A stretch of 64,000 nucleotides of DNA from Nymphaea colorata (lineage: Eukaryota; Streptophyta; Magnoliopsida; Nymphaeales; Nymphaeaceae), in contig NC_045138.2 of assembly GCF_008831285.2 (NCBI RefSeq), positions 374,001 through 438,000 of the forward strand. The letters are read 5' to 3'. Both the position numbers and the translations under genes were made by a program. This document shows, in pieces, positions 12,318 to 27,448 of the stretch. Position 1 is the first letter of the stretch. The number at the start of each line of letters is the position of its first letter. The notes beneath the pieces are model-generated. The model saw only the letters and a list, made by a program, of their open reading frames with translations. It was not told where the DNA came from and ran no database searches.

Positions 12318-12329
12318 TCAATTCTTCAT
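12318..12329 (-). promoter_or_regulatory. Minimal uORF upstream of the MYB start
   Basis: ATG AAG AAT TGA on the minus strand ends 23 nt before the main ATG and is out of frame with it. It is conserved in the pseudogene copy, which may only reflect shared descent. Confidence 0.4.
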
Positions 12330-12351
12330 CTTCTCTGTATCTTCCGATAAC

Positions 12352-12384
12352 TTATAGAAGTTAGAGAGAGAGAAAGAGAGAGGT
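12352..12384 (-). promoter_or_regulatory. Possible core promoter: TATA-like site and CT-rich patch
   Basis: On the minus strand a CT-rich run (CTCTCTTTCTCTCTCT) is followed by CTTCTATAAG about 60 bp before the ATG. Pyrimidine patches and TATA boxes are common near plant transcription starts. If CTATAAG is the TATA box the leader would be very short, so the start could instead lie upstream. Both elements are kept in the left copy at about 1155-1185. Confidence 0.3.
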
Positions 12385-12440
12385 CACATTAGTGTAGTTT
12401 AGGGGTCACTTTTGTTGGTTCTGCACGATATGAAGGTGCA

Positions 12441-14056
12441 GGACTTGCGTGTAATCCATTCGTTACAAATTCCCCATCAAACTTACCAATTCCCTAACTT
12501 CCTTAACAATATTCTCTCTCTCTAGCAATTTTGGACAAATTGGTCTTCTTTATTAGTTGGGCCAATGACCAAAATGATCCTTGACTTCTCATATAATCTA
12601 TATTTAGATATTGATGTCTACACAGTGTTGCAACAACCACATTACTAAGTGGTCTATGTTGGTCATCAGACCATTATGGCTGTTCAATAGAATGCCCAAC
12701 TAACAGATCCTCTTTCTCTTCCCTTTCTCTTAAGCTTTCCTGCACGAGAATGTTGAAGCTTATTAGGACTTTGCACCTTATAATTTTGTTCTATTCACCC
12801 TAATAATCTCTGTCCTTTAACCTTATATATAAGATGAGACATTCTATTCTAAATTCTTTTCGAAGATTAGTTGCTTTACAGTGGTTTGGTCATCAGGTAA
12901 AAAGGAGACATACGTGGTAAATCTCAATCCACATCCGACCCTTGAGTTATGCATTTGCTGCCCACCTCATGTAAAGATGTAAATTGTTTGGATCCATGAG
13001 TTTAAATCCATTTTTTACGGATTTAAACTAGAACAAAAAAATTGAAGTTTTGTATGTTGGGTGAGAAGGTGTAGTATTTCATCAAACCGCCCAACAAGAA
13101 ATATGAAACCCCTACCATTTTTCCCATCTCCCTAGAATACCAGGTCTGCTTTCAGTGTCTCACAGTGATGAATATTTCAACTTACATGTCAATGCTCTCT
13201 TTTTGCAACATAAAAAGTTGATGTCCTGAGGACTCGAAATGAAAACTGGCAGTCTACTACTGCCTACCCACCAAAGATAAATAAATAGAAGATTTGTGTG
13301 AATATTAGATTTTTATGAACTAGTCATGATGAAAAGTTCATTTAAGCTGATACCATCTCAAGATTCTTCATCTGATTATGGACCTAGACCCAAAGCCACT
13401 CTGGGTGAATGACTCCTAATGCTAGTTGGGACATTGGGTCCCACACCAGATGGAGATTTGGAGGGGCCAGTAGTGTAGACAAGAAAGACTCAACTCAACT
13501 TAATTAAAGTGAATTGATTTGACTCATTAAGGCACACAGGCAATTACTCTATGGGCTATTAACTTACAGCTTGTTCAAGTAAGGTGGCTTAACCACTGAA
13601 GTTTGGCAGTCATTTCAAGTTAACCATTGATTATGACTTCAAATTTATTTGAAGCTTAGTAAAAAAATGTATTTAATTAAGCAGAAAATTGAGGAGATCA
13701 AGATCAAAAGGGAGCTTGAGACAAAGTGGGACCAAACAGAAGCACTTGGTAAGAGCCAGCATATCACATCAAATATAGTCATTTTGATGAACCCTAAAGC
13801 TACAAGAAATTGCACTTGGAATAACTTTAACCAAGTTGCATGTGTATACCAACCACATTAAGTTGCCTTGATTTGGACTGCAGTCCAGCTGGGCCATCCC
13901 AAATAAGTTCCCTTGGTTAGTTTGCCTTGCCTTTAAATATGCATCCAAAAGGGATTTGATTGCATGTTTGGTCTCATAAAGGAAATCAGTTTCTCTATAA
14001 AGTTGCATCCAGCAAGCCATTTGGGGTGGTGGGTGGATCGGAATTGGATCCAACTG
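12441..14056. other. Non-genic interval
   Basis: No recognisable gene; a few 70-94 aa ORFs lack domains. The sequence is AT-rich and single-copy within this window. Confidence 0.5.
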
Positions 14057-14981
14057 TTACCATTCCTGGATCCAGAGAATTAATTGGATCTTTTGTATAG
14101 TTGGATCTGGATTCACATTTGACAGTGGTCTAACCTGTTCCACCTTATGGTCACCTCTTTTGACATTGTAGAACTTAGATTAAACTGAAACCACCAGAAA
14201 GTCCCCAGTCTGTAAGAAGAAAAGCCTCCTCCTTGAAGGGTAAAGAAGGAAATCAATAATTTTTTTTCTTATTTCTTCCATAAATGGTCAAATTACCCCT
14301 CCGACGGGCCGAGCATGTGTGCATGCTTGGCCACCGAACATGCAATGTGCTAGATGTGTCGCACAAGGAATGGTTGGATTCCAATTCACATTAGAGTCAT
14401 GAACAATGTGCCCATCTATTAGTATCTTGTAATTGGTTATATGTTTGGCCCCCAATACGAGCATGCATGCTCATGGTTCAAAATGACCAAAATGCCCTTC
14501 AGAAACAGAGAAACATCCTTGAAGGCAAAAATGAAAAGATAGAAGTACCTATGACAAGGTGGATGTTTGGGTCCAAATGCCCACTGTACCCTCTTAAGTG
14601 TTGCCTATTAATATAAAATTCTCTATTACATCTTCGCGCTCATTTTTGTTTCGATCAAATGGGTTTGAACTACAACAAAATTGCTTTAAGTCAATTTACC
14701 TAGCTAGGTTTATGAATCCCTCACATTTAACGTACTTAATCTAAAAAATCATGACAAAATGAACTCATATCAGATTTTTGATCCAATCCGATCCATTGAC
14801 ATCTCTAGAAACCAACTAGCCAGGTTGCATTTGTCTATGTTCTTCTGATTTCTTCCAATAAGGAGTCAAAGAAAGACAGAAGCTACAAGTGATATGGAAA
14901 GGAGAACAAATCAAACAGAAATGGATAAAATATGGTTATTCTTTGCTCTAAGATATGGTTATTTTATGCCCCACGAAATCA
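14057..14981 (+). repeat. Segmental duplication block D1, copy A
   Basis: It matches 55364-56331 in the same orientation, from TTACCATTCCTGGATCCAGA to TTATGCCCCACGAAATCAA, with many substitutions and small indels. No gene is recognised. In copy B this block lies directly after the block matching 19281-21603, the reverse of the order here. Confidence 0.85.
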
Positions 14982-17367
14982 AACTCTGCCTTTTTTCACA
15001 AGTCTTAACTAAATACGTGTTGTTCATTTTTTTTATTCTTTCTGGTATGAGTGTTGAGGGTTTGTTAGTGCATTCAATGCATAACCATTGTGCATCGATC
15101 ACTGCCAAATCTTGCGCGGTTCTGCCTGTGAGTATTTTGATTTTGCTAATTTGTCTTGAACCAGTCAAAAGGAAAATAATACACTCCAATTGGTAAAAAA
15201 AATGTGAAGATGAATAGATGGATTAGAGAGTGTTTGATTCGCTGTTCTTTGTCTGTCACTTGCGTCCTATAAAACACTGTTCTGGTGTTACGAGCATACC
15301 CTAAGGGGTAGTTTGGCAGTAGGACTCATTGTGAATGTTCAGTGAATCTGCCCAAAAAATTGAGAAAAATTAATAGAACAATAGTTCTAGTGTCCAAATA
15401 GATCCATGGTTTCTTATATTAGTTGATTTATCATGCATGCAACAATGGTACAAATTGAGTCTTTCTTTTCTTTATAGCACTGTATAAAAGTTTCGATGTA
15501 TTTATTTATATTTATAAGAGTAGTGGCCAAATACCATTTGGCGGTTGTCTAGTTGTAGATGTCATTTGGTCTATGAAAGGTGACCAAACCCATGATATAT
15601 AATTCCTACGCTGGTTTGACTGACTCGGTTCATTCTAAATGCCCTCTAAGAGGTCGTTTGTAGAAAATAAATTTAAACAAAATATGGACATTCAACTATA
15701 TTTGTAAATACTAATTCAACATAAAAGTCTTTTAATTCAAGTTGTTTTTAACAAAAAACACTTATATATTTTTCTACTATTAAAAATTTGGTGTCATAAG
15801 AACCGTTTATTTTTTATTGTTACTAGAAAGACATATTAATTAAAAAAAAAATTGGACTTAGTGTACGATTTTTCCTAAAACATTATTAAGATCATATCTA
15901 TATGGTTAGGCTATACAACAAAATATTTTAGCAATCAGTTTTTACTGGTCTGGTTTTTTTTCCCTGACCTAGTGATCTGTGAACTACCAATTAGTCATAT
16001 TACATGCACAAATACACGCACACGCACACGCATCATTTTTCTGCAAAAAAAAAAACTGATTTCTTATTGTAATTTTTCATCATATATGATGGTACAGATA
16101 AGCCATGTGGAAATATTGATCTGATCCTGAATCCTTTTCCAGAAATAACGAATTATTAGCCAAAAGTTATTAAAAAGGATTCGTTGTCTTCCCCACCGGA
16201 ACTAATATTTTAATATATCACCAACCCAACGTCTCTCTTAAGAATATTGACATCTAAGCCTGTTAGTTAGAGAAAATAACTTTGTCCCTAGCGTTCGTTT
16301 GGCCCTTCAGAAATTAGATGCTCATATTAAAATCTTCCTGTCGTATTCGTTAAGAGTTTCAGCCAAATAGTTCATGCATCAGTTCATAAGATTTTTATAT
16401 TAGCTTTGTTGACAAAAGAATACTGGATGTTATTTACGTTAGTTCTACCATGTCCTTCAGCCTTGTTAATTAATTAGATATAATAATATCATTTCTTCTA
16501 TCTATTTAGCTACCATTCTTCCAAAAAAAATTATATATATATATATATATATATACCATGTTTTTGACATATAAATATATTTTTCAAGTCACTTGATTTT
16601 ATTATACGTGCCCGTTGGTTTTGAAGTGACATAAAGTTCCTTGCTCACCTTTGCTGGTTGATTCTTATCAAATTCAGATACATATATAAATCACATTTTT
16701 ATGCTTCCGATGAAAATTGTCAAAATATTGAGATTTTATCAGTATTAATTGGAAAATATTCTTACTTGATGTTTATCTAGACCTCTATAAGCTGAAAATT
16801 AAAAATACGCTAATGAGGTCTTTGTGGAACAAATCAAGCATCGGCTCGCATTTTGGCTACCTAATTACTCAACCTTCTTGACACCATAAACAAGAAAGTT
16901 GACAAATTTAATTCATGCATTAATCTTTCTCTAGATCACATGCTACATGGTACTTCAATATTAGCTCTCTCCCATTTTCAAAAAGAAAAAACAAAATTTG
17001 TTACGGATTCTAATCTAACTCTCGAATAAATTATTTAAGTATCAGCAATCTGGATTGTTTAACTAGATGCATCCTCTTGCGCCCAAAAAAAGAAAAAAAT
17101 CATATTCAGGGTGGTTTGGATGTATGAACCGATGACGTATGTGTCTTTGCATAAAAAAAACACCAACTCAAGGCATGGCTTAGAGGACAAGTATGCATGT
17201 AGATATGAAGCGTGAGCTTTTTTATTACTATTTTCCTCTTTGTTCCTTCACCTTGTTACTTTTATATTGGTACGTAGTTAAACTGTCTATCTAATTAAAT
17301 AGTTTTTTATGCGCATGCAGTTGCGTCTCCCCCATTTTTCTTTTGCTCGTGAACGGAGAAAACTCGA

Positions 17368-17415
<48 letters not shown>

Positions 17416-17989
17416 TGGACTGTTCGATTTTACAACAGACGGTCCAAATTTCTCCCTCCCTTCCTCTCTGAACCTGCAATGAGCTGCCGGGGGCTCCGGT
17501 TGCAATAAGAGTGGGGAGAGAGGAGAGGAGAGAATCGGGAAGGGAGAGGGAGGGATGCCTGGCCCATCCGATCTAGGATCGGATGGCTCAGATTTGATGT
17601 CCTATATATTATATATATAAGACTTTCTTCTGTTATTGAGAAACCGTTAAAAGATTAATATATTCTTCAATTCTCTTTCTCATTGGGTGTGAACAGACGG
17701 AAAGGACGATCGGTTGCCCCTTGTGGAAAATCTGAAGGTTTTGGCTTTAAAAGTAAGTCAATACGTCAGTGGTAATTGAAAATTTGGTCGATTGGCTTTT
17801 AATTCTTGACGGGGACACAATCTTTTATTGTGTGTTTGTATGGAATAATTCTTGGCTTAGCCCATTTCGTGCTAGATCGGCTTCGTTGACCAAGCAAACC
17901 CAGTGAATGGGACGAAGTAATTAAGCTGACAAAGCTTGTTAAGCTTTACGGCTGCAAATGGGTAGCTTCCTATAACACGCTTCATTAGA
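14982..17989. other. Non-genic interval absent from copy B
   Basis: About 3 kb with no gene and no counterpart in the 52-56 kb duplication. It contains (TA)n at 16531-16555 and 17370-17412, and a purine-rich run at about 17510-17555. The 15655-15860 stretch loosely resembles the TTGGTA-ended MITE family of 60.8-63.5 kb. Confidence 0.5.
17370..17412. repeat. (TA)n microsatellite
   Basis: 43 bp of alternating A and T. Short Ile-Tyr peptides predicted across it are artefacts. Confidence 0.95.
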
Positions 17990-18725
<736 letters not shown>

Positions 18726-19280
18726 TCTCTCTCTCTCTCTCTGCACATACTTATTTATTTAAATATTTTAATAATTAATTTTCATGGGTAGGGTTTTTCT
18801 CTTTTTCCCAGGTGGTCTGGTTTTTACTACCTCAAAGGATATCAAATGTTAGAATTTAAGTTGCAAATATAAAAAATAAGTTACTTTTTCAAGAGTCCAA
18901 AGTACCCCTAAGAGAAATTGGGGGTTTTGTTCAAGGGAACTTTTTTGTTTCCTCTCTCTTTCACTCTCTGTCTCTCTCTCTCTTCCTTTGAAGGATATTT
19001 TGGACTCTAAAAAAAACAACTTGTTTTCCATATTTGTAATTTAATCTTCACCATCTGATCTCTTTAAAATTAATTCCATAAACAATTACTCTCAAGTCTC
19101 ATATATGAGAGTCTAATAGCTACCGATTTTTCATTGGTAAGTCCAACAACTCCAGCAAATCTATTCAGTTTACAAGCTGAGGTTAAACCATATTTTTCCC
19201 AACCATACTATTTTGGACGCCAACAACGACAACAACATTCGAAAACCCATCAAAGATTAAATATCTCCCAACCGCAATTT
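18726..19280. other. Non-genic interval between duplication blocks
   Basis: It starts with a CT tract (18722-18742) and has a second CT-rich patch near 18952-18985. It has no counterpart in copy B, where blocks D2 and D3 are nearly adjacent. No gene is seen. Confidence 0.5.
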
Positions 19281-19336
19281 CACCACCCACCTTCTCTCTC
19301 TCTCATCTGAATCAACACATGCTTAGTTTCTACTTG

Positions 19337-19394
<58 letters not shown>

Positions 19395-21603
19395 GTGTGT
19401 GTGTGTGTGTTGTCCCCTGCATATGTAAACTTATGATCTGTGAATTAGTTCAAGTTAACAAAGGTTGAGGCAAATATTCCTTCTGAATTTTTCTCTTTCA
19501 GCACCTTTCTAGATCTTTTTTTCAGCTTCAGGCCGTCACCTAACATAGATTGGTATCTTCATTACTTTCAGTTTCTTCTTCTAATCATAACCCATCTATA
19601 ATGCACCAAGAACAATATGTAATCGTTTTCTAAGTTATGGTATTGTGTATGCTTATTTAACAAGAAATATTGCAGCGTCATCAAGATTTTAAGTGTGATA
19701 TTAACAAGAGTAGTGACATCTTGCTTGCCTGCTGAAAAATGAGACTGTAGCTAAAGGTACCACCATGGAATTGAAAAGGAAATTTCTTATCGATTTTTGT
19801 ACTTATGTTGTTTCACGATTGGTTGTTTAGGTTAATCGGTAAACTGAAAGTCAAATAATTTACCTTGTCGCGGTTATCTCATGTTGGATCATTTGGTTCT
19901 AGTTAAAGTTTGTGTTTTCCTTAACGGACATATGTTCTTGATCAAGATCCATGGCCTTATTTATATTTACCATAGATTATTAAGGTTTAATTTTGCTATT
20001 TTTACTGGGCACAAGTAAGGGATTACCAAGTAGAAGAGCATTGCCAAATATTACATGCATATGAGAACCTGAGAATATAATTAAATTATTTTATTCTTTT
20101 GTTACCTTTGACCATGAATTCCATTGTTTTGGATGGCAAATATTTAATCATCTTAGAGCATAGTGAAAGTAACTGCCTGCTACCCAGAATCCAGTCTTCT
20201 TTTTTATTTACCAACATGTGATGATTCTCTCCTAAACAAAATTTTTTTGATGTAGAAGATGAATTTTGCACTTAAACTGATTGTTTTCTAAAATAAAAAC
20301 ACTCTAGAAGGAGATGTGTTGTTGCCAACCTGCACATAGCCCAGAAAAAAAAACAATCTGCAACACAAGTCAAGGATAACTTCTCCATTTAGCATCTCGA
20401 TGGAGCTTAATTTATTTATGAGCACACAGAAAACAGACTAAAAAAGCTCAATTTCCATTGCTTTAAACAAGTAGCAATTGGATTACAGTTGTGGTAGTAG
20501 GAAGTTGAAATGAAACCAATTGTCATGAAATTGCTAAACAAAAGAAAATTTTCTAATGAAAGATATCATTACAACAGCGCCATTTTCACAAAGACGTAAA
20601 GAAAAATTTAGAATCAATATGATTTTCATATTCAAATAATTAAGAAACTTTTAAAAAAGTCTCAAAGAATTATGACAATGATTCCATGATCATATTACCG
20701 TTACTTTTGAATTGTAAACAAGTTATAAATGTCAGTATATTTCCAATATATCAGGTCTAGTATTTGGTAATTTGTAGTTAGCATATGTTAATGATATGAA
20801 GTTTCTCAAAAGTACATTTCAAGATTGAAATTAATGCTTGTAATGCATGAGATTAGAGGTGAATGATGAAGTTGTCAATGTACAGATACCAAGAACCCAT
20901 CATGCTTACAGTGGAATCTATGACTTGTTTAAGTTTAGCTACAGTATTTGATTAGTATAGCTCTTTGATTTAAAATTGCGAGCAAAGTTGGTATCCATCA
21001 AAACAACTTGTCACTTCGTTAGTGATGTTTAATCAAACTCAACAAATAGAATTTTTAAGAAAGAAAAGGCAAAAGCAAAAGCAACTTTTCATAAGGAGAA
21101 ATTACTTTGCAGATAGCTTTTTGTTTCTTTGCCGGCCTTACGAGTAGCTAAAGCTACCTAATCCCCCATATAGGATGTCCAAATTAATGAATGTGCCAAT
21201 TTATGAACATAAGGTCGATTAGAACGCACAATTAAGGAGATTAGCATTAGTGGCAAATAATGTTACCCTTTTTATTTCAAGAACTTGACATGAATAGATG
21301 TTTCACAGGAATGCATGTTCATTCTCATCCAATAGAAGGAGTGCATTAATTTGAATGCATACAACATTTGCTTTTGGGCATTAGTTAGAATTAGGAATTG
21401 AATGTTGTGGTTCAGTGTCCTACCAAAATCTTTTTATTCAAAGTAGAAAGTGCACCAATTTGGGAGGGTTCTTTCTGGTGAAACTGCAAGTGCTTGAGCT
21501 GTCAATGGCCATTTGGAGACTTAAAGCTTGATGAAGTCACTTCTTTGAAGCAGCAGAGGGTTGGTGCACATCTCCCCATAACCCAAAAAATGTGAGATCA
21601 TAT
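19281..21603 (+). repeat. Segmental duplication block D3, copy A
   Basis: It matches about 52910-55363 in the same orientation over 2.3 kb, from CACCACCCACCTTCT to the ATCATATT junction. No gene is recognised; ORFs are at most about 60 aa. It includes a (TA)n(TG)n tract at 19340-19410. Confidence 0.9.
19340..19410. repeat. (TA)n-(TG)n microsatellite
   Basis: About 54 bp of (TA)n is followed by (TG)n. The same locus in copy B (52979-53030) is a shorter (TA)n followed by (TATG)n. Confidence 0.95.
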
Positions 21604-24600
21604 TGGAGGTGTAACACTACCCAAATGTGCAGATTAAGAGTTAAAATTGGATCCTGTTGAAGTTTTGGTTTTTATTTTCAAGGATCTATGTATATACTTC
21701 TGTGTCATATTATTTGTTATGCTAGTCGATAGCCTATTTTTTAAACACAAATTGAAGCTAATCGGAAGGTTTATTATGAGTGAGAGGATTACGACCCACT
21801 GCGCTGCCCGAGACAACCTTTTTTCTACTAGAGGGCTTATTGAGATCTACCATGCTCAAGTGAGTCAGTTTTGGGTCAGGTTAAATGATGATCATTTTTA
21901 TGCATAGTCACAAATAATGTTTCGAAGTGTTAAACAGTGAATTTTTTCTCACGTATAATACGGTGAACTTGAAAAAAGGGAGAAGATACGGTAGATTTTT
22001 AAAAAGTTAAAAAAATAAAATAAAAACTAAAAATAGGAGAAAATAAAATAGGTGAGAAACTAATAACACAAACATCAAAAGATAAGTAGATTTGCAATAA
22101 ATAGAAAATAAAAAATGAAAAAAAACTGTTTGGCTTTAAAACATGAAAAAAGTAAAAAAAAAAAACAGAAAAACGCATTTTTTTGTTTTTAACGTTTTTT
22201 CAAAAAATGCATTAAAAATGTATTTTGTCATTTTTAACGTTTTAAAAAAACGTGTTTTTAAATTTTTAAACAGAAATTTAATTTATCCTGATATTTTTGT
22301 GTTTTTTTGGAAAAGAATGTGTTTTTTGTGACTATGTTTTTATGTATGTGTATATGTATGTATGCACATATTTATATATGTATATGTACATGCATACGCG
22401 TGCATGATGTGTGGAAAGTGGAAGTGAGAGTTGTTTTCTATTCATGACAAGGACTTGAGTAATTGGAGCTGTTATGTGTTATTGGAAACCAAACTGATGC
22501 TTGCATTGATTACTATTCACTCCCCATTATAACAAAGGTCAAGTATTGATCCTTCATTCAAACAATGTGGGTGAATATTTGGAGTCATCACGATCCAGGG
22601 ATTTGGAATGAAAAAAATGAAAAAGAAAAGGCAGAGATCTAAAAACCAAATTATAATCAAAGAGATGAAAATAAAGGAAATGACTAAAACCTAGGCATGG
22701 CTCAGCCAAGAAGAATGACATGTTCAGTAGAATGATCAGGAAATTTCCACCTAGAGACCCAACTTTAGACTTAAGTTCAAAAAAAGGGCTTCACATTTTT
22801 ATTTTTGTAATATACGCCCAACTTTTGATGATAATGTAACAGACATGGACATGGTGGTCCTTTTAAATTTAAAAAAAATATATTCACCATCATTAAAAAA
22901 AAAGTCTTTAACTTGTCTCATATGTTAATAGAGTTAGGGAATAATGCTAAAGCTGGGTCTTTATTTGACTTCATCAATAAATTTGAGATTTAAGAAATCA
23001 TAAACATAAGAACACGACTTGGTTCTTTGCCCTTCCACCTCCGATGGTGAAAGGGTCCAACACCTTACGACACATGGTATAGTTTTCCCACATGTCATCA
23101 CGTGGTGTGGTCGTCGTAGGTGAAAGACTATAATAAACAAGATACTCTGTGAACATAAATTTTGTTTCAGGCCGATTATGACCAAGAAACCATGTCCCTA
23201 AATGGAACTTTGTGCAAAGATCCTTGTGCTCTGTAAAATTCAAATAATTGCCCTCTTTACATTATTTTAATCAAAGAACAAGGAACTTGTATAAGGCAAA
23301 TCAGGAAAATCTATCCACACGGGCGTACATAGGATTTAAGTAAATCCCTATTCACGTTTGAACATTTCTCCTTCACTTTTTTTTTCTAAGTATCAAAGTT
23401 CATTACCTAGTAAGGTGTACTTTATTGGCATTGTTCTCATAAGCAAATATGCTTCAGAATAAATTTAATGATGAATTTATATTCTTAATCCCACTACAGC
23501 AAAGATGAGACAAGCAGGTTATATGGAGAGAAGCCATGGAGCATAACCCGGCTGTTTGGCAACAGGGATACTCTGTGATTGTCACATGAATTTGCCTCAA
23601 AGATTGGTGCAGACTCATGGGTTATCAAACATGATACTAAAAGGCTTCGTCTTCTTACCAAACCTGTTGATGTTGTTGTTGAAACCTATTGATGCTGTTG
23701 TCCATTGCATTGTCACAGTATTTGATGAGACCCACTGCATATTGCTACTGTTAGTGCAGAAGAGATTTGGGTATAGTTTGGATGACAATGATAGAAAATG
23801 GGTTTTGTGAAAACCTGATTTTGTAACTCAGTTTCAATTTGGTTCTAGAAATTTAGTTTTTGGATGTTTGGATGGCAGGCTAAAACTTAGTTTTCTAGAC
23901 TTTTGCTCGCTTAATACCGTTTGGATGAAATTAACATGGTTTCGCCATGTTTTAAATTTGAAAAATGAATCTAAAATTAATTTGTATTAGATCTAAATAG
24001 GCCAAATCTAAACTCAGTTTGCTCATTGAGTTATTTTTTGGAGATAATAACTTGGTTTTCTGATGTGTTAATTTTTTTTAAAAAAAATCTACTATTAATT
24101 CGTATTGAATCTAGAATAACCAAATCTAACCTTAATTTTACATGTTGCATAAAAATATTGGATAACAATACCAAAATTAGGTCTAGACCCAAATCCATGA
24201 AGCTGAAATAGACAACTTGTGAAACTAATGGTGTAATTAATTATACTCAGAGATTAATAGTAGATTTTGAAATTCTTGGAGAAACAAAGAAATGCTTTTC
24301 TTTTTCTAAGATGTTTACAAGCGTTTAAAAAAAAAAAACTCAAAAGTGCACCAAACAAACGATTTCCTCCTTAACTCTAATTTTTCATAAAATATGAAGA
24401 TATTTCACTCAAAGCAACCAGTAACAAAAACCTCTATAATCAGCGAAATAGAATTAGCATGTCCTCATGAAATTTACCAAGGACTAATAATCATAAAAAT
24501 AAGACAAATTAAGTTATTCATCAAACAGTATTTTCTACAAATTAAATTAAACCATGTTAACTAGTCAGTAAATAAAACCTTTTCCCCCTACCCCAGAGTC

Positions 24601-24811
24601 CACGGCTGCTTGGGGGCCTTGATGGGAAGCGACACCTGTCAACTAAGCATTGTGCACCGAGTGTTTGCAGTCCATAGGTAGGAGTACAGAGATTAAACTG
24701 ATGATCGGACTTTCACTACAGTCGAATTGGACTTTCACTACAGTCGAATTTGAAGTTAGAGCACCCATTGTTAGCAACAGTTTGCAAATGATTATGATTT
24801 GCGCTATGCCC
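21604..24811. other. Non-genic interval
   Basis: No gene domain is found; ORFs reach only 60-90 aa. The 22140-22330 stretch is a low-complexity A/T run with repeated AACGTTTT motifs. The 23770-24360 stretch has repeated TTTGGATG words typical of decayed MITEs. Confidence 0.45.
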
Positions 24812-25276
24812 TAGAGATGTCAAACAGATGGAATACAAATTGGATATAACCTTTGTTATACCTGATTTGTCATATCTTCACATATTTGGATTTGAATACG
24901 AATGGAAAAAAAAATATTATACCATATCCCGATCCTATATTTTTAAATTTATAATGCAAATATGAACAAATCCAACTTTTATTTTCACATTCGAATTCCA
25001 ATCAAACTTTTAAAATATACAAACGGATCTGAACCGACAACGTTCAAAACATATAGATGTTGAAAATAAGATAATCAGTTCTATTTGAATCCTGAATCCA
25101 ATCCGATATTATTTAAAACTGAATTTGATGCCAATTGCATGTCATTCATAAATCTTAATTCTGATATTCAATTTGACTTACCAATCAGAATGTTGAAATT
25201 TCTTTTTGCCATATATGCTTTTCTTAAAGTAGGTTGGTGAGATATCCAATCCAAATCGGATCCATTGACATCCCTA
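24812..25276. mobile_element. MITE-like element with TAGRGATGTCAA ends
   Basis: It begins TAGAGATGTCAAACAG and ends GATCCATTGACATCCCTA, an imperfect terminal inverted repeat. Its interior repeats GGATTTGAAT- and AATCCGAT-like words. Related elements or fragments lie at 49740-50048, about 50480-50755, 51116-51340 and the end near 14780-14805. TIR form suggests the hAT superfamily, but no clear 8-bp target duplication is seen. Confidence 0.6.
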
Positions 25277-26080
<804 letters not shown>

Positions 26081-26573
26081 GGTTGGATCTGAACCTGGAT
26101 CAGGTTTATACTGTATCTGATCCATTTGCAGCCCTACCAAGTCAAGGCCCAGAGAGCCGAGATATAAAGCAACATGGATTGTGATCCAAATCTTTGACGA
26201 GTCGGGATGCAGGTCCAAGTTGCGGTCCATATCAACTAAGGAGCAAAAACAGCACAGAAAATATTATCAAAACTGGTTGAATCTGGACCTGGATCAGGTT
26301 TATACCATACCTGATCCATTTGCAGCCCTACCAACTCAAGGCCCTGAAAGCAGAGATAAAGTAACATGGATTGTGATCCAAATCTTTGACAGTTGGGACG
26401 CAGGTCCAAGTTGAGGTCCATATTAACTAAGGAGCATAAACAGCACAGAAAATATTATCAAAACTGGTTGAATATGGGCCTTGATCAGGTTTCTACCATA
26501 TCTGATCCATTTGCAGCCGTACCAAGTCAAGGCCCAGAGAGCAGAGATATAAAGCAAACGAGTCGGGGTGCAG
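26081..26573. repeat. Tandem repeat of about 192 bp, three copies
   Basis: Units begin at 26081, 26275 and 26466 (GGTTGGATCT or GGTTGAAT), each with ATCAGGTTTATAC and ACTAAGGAGCA landmarks. The third unit is truncated near GAGTCGGGGTGCAG. Copies differ at scattered sites. The 60-80 aa ORFs across it on both strands are repeat by-products. Confidence 0.9.
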
Positions 26574-27070
26574 TTATTTTTACATATATATGCTAAACTA
26601 AAATTTTTGAAATTTACATACAAATTTTTAAATTTGAACGTTGCTGTGAAAACTGGTCGTTGTCGATAGTATTCAGTTGAGGTCTGTCACTTAGATGTAG
26701 ACTGAACAGGTTAATTGCAACAAGACTCTGTGATCACATGCACTTTTTCACTCACACATTGGTTATATTGCTTGGATATACAATGAATCGAACCAATTTG
26801 AACACGACTTGAACTTGTTTGTATATGCTCAACTTGAGCTCGACTTGAACTTGCTTGAGTTATGAGTCATAAAAGAGTCGAGTTCGAGTTCAAACTTGAC
26901 TTGAGTTGTGTCTTCCCTGTTTGTTAATCTTTGTATGCTGATAATTTTTTTTTATGAATTTTTAACACTTTTTCCATAGTTTCATTTTCATTAAAAAAAA
27001 AAATCAAGTAACACATGCTTAAATGAATTGAGCCAAACAATATATAACCCAGCCAAACTCGAGTTGAACT

Positions 27071-27448
27071 TAAGGCTGGGTGTCAGATCGGGCACCTAGC
27101 CTGACTCGGGGCCGGCTCGGGTGGGCCTGACTTAGCCTTGTTTGACTCGATAGTATTTTGAATATTAATTTCATTGATATATATACATACATACATATAT
27201 ACATATATATATATATAATTATAATATTTTATTACAATTATTTATATTTATATAATATTTTACATTAAAAACAAATTTTTAATTTAATCGGGTAGAGCTG
27301 AACTCGGTTTGAGCTTTGGTATTGGGTGTTGAGCCAAGCCCGGGCCCTGGTTTCAGGTGTTAGGCCAGGTCCAGGCCTGTATTTTGGGTATCGGATGGAC
27401 CCCAGCACGACTGGTTATCGAGCCGGGCCGGACCAATGCCCAGGTCTA
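27071..27448. mobile_element. GC-ended hAT-like MITE with probable 8-bp TSD
   Basis: The ends read TAAGGCTGGGTG and, reverse complemented, TAGACCTGGGCATTGG. Flanks are GTTGAACT (27063-27070) and ACTGAACT (27449-27456), 6 of 8 identical, compatible with an aged 8-bp hAT target duplication. GC-rich arms flank an AT-rich core with TATA/TACA repeats. No transposase is seen. Confidence 0.6.

Larger units (their letters stand above)
10185..12440 (-). repeat. Right arm of inverted MYB segmental duplication
   Basis: This is the longer, better preserved arm, matching 1092-2370 in reverse complement. It includes the intact MYB gene plus about 90-110 bp upstream and 580 bp downstream. About 190 bp at 10333-10520 has no counterpart in the left arm. 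Confidence 0.9.

Noticed and set aside
14894-15196. 100-aa ORF with hydrophobic segments
   Set aside because: No family recognised, an overlapping antisense ORF exists, and the duplicate in copy B (about 56250) loses homology after the first part.
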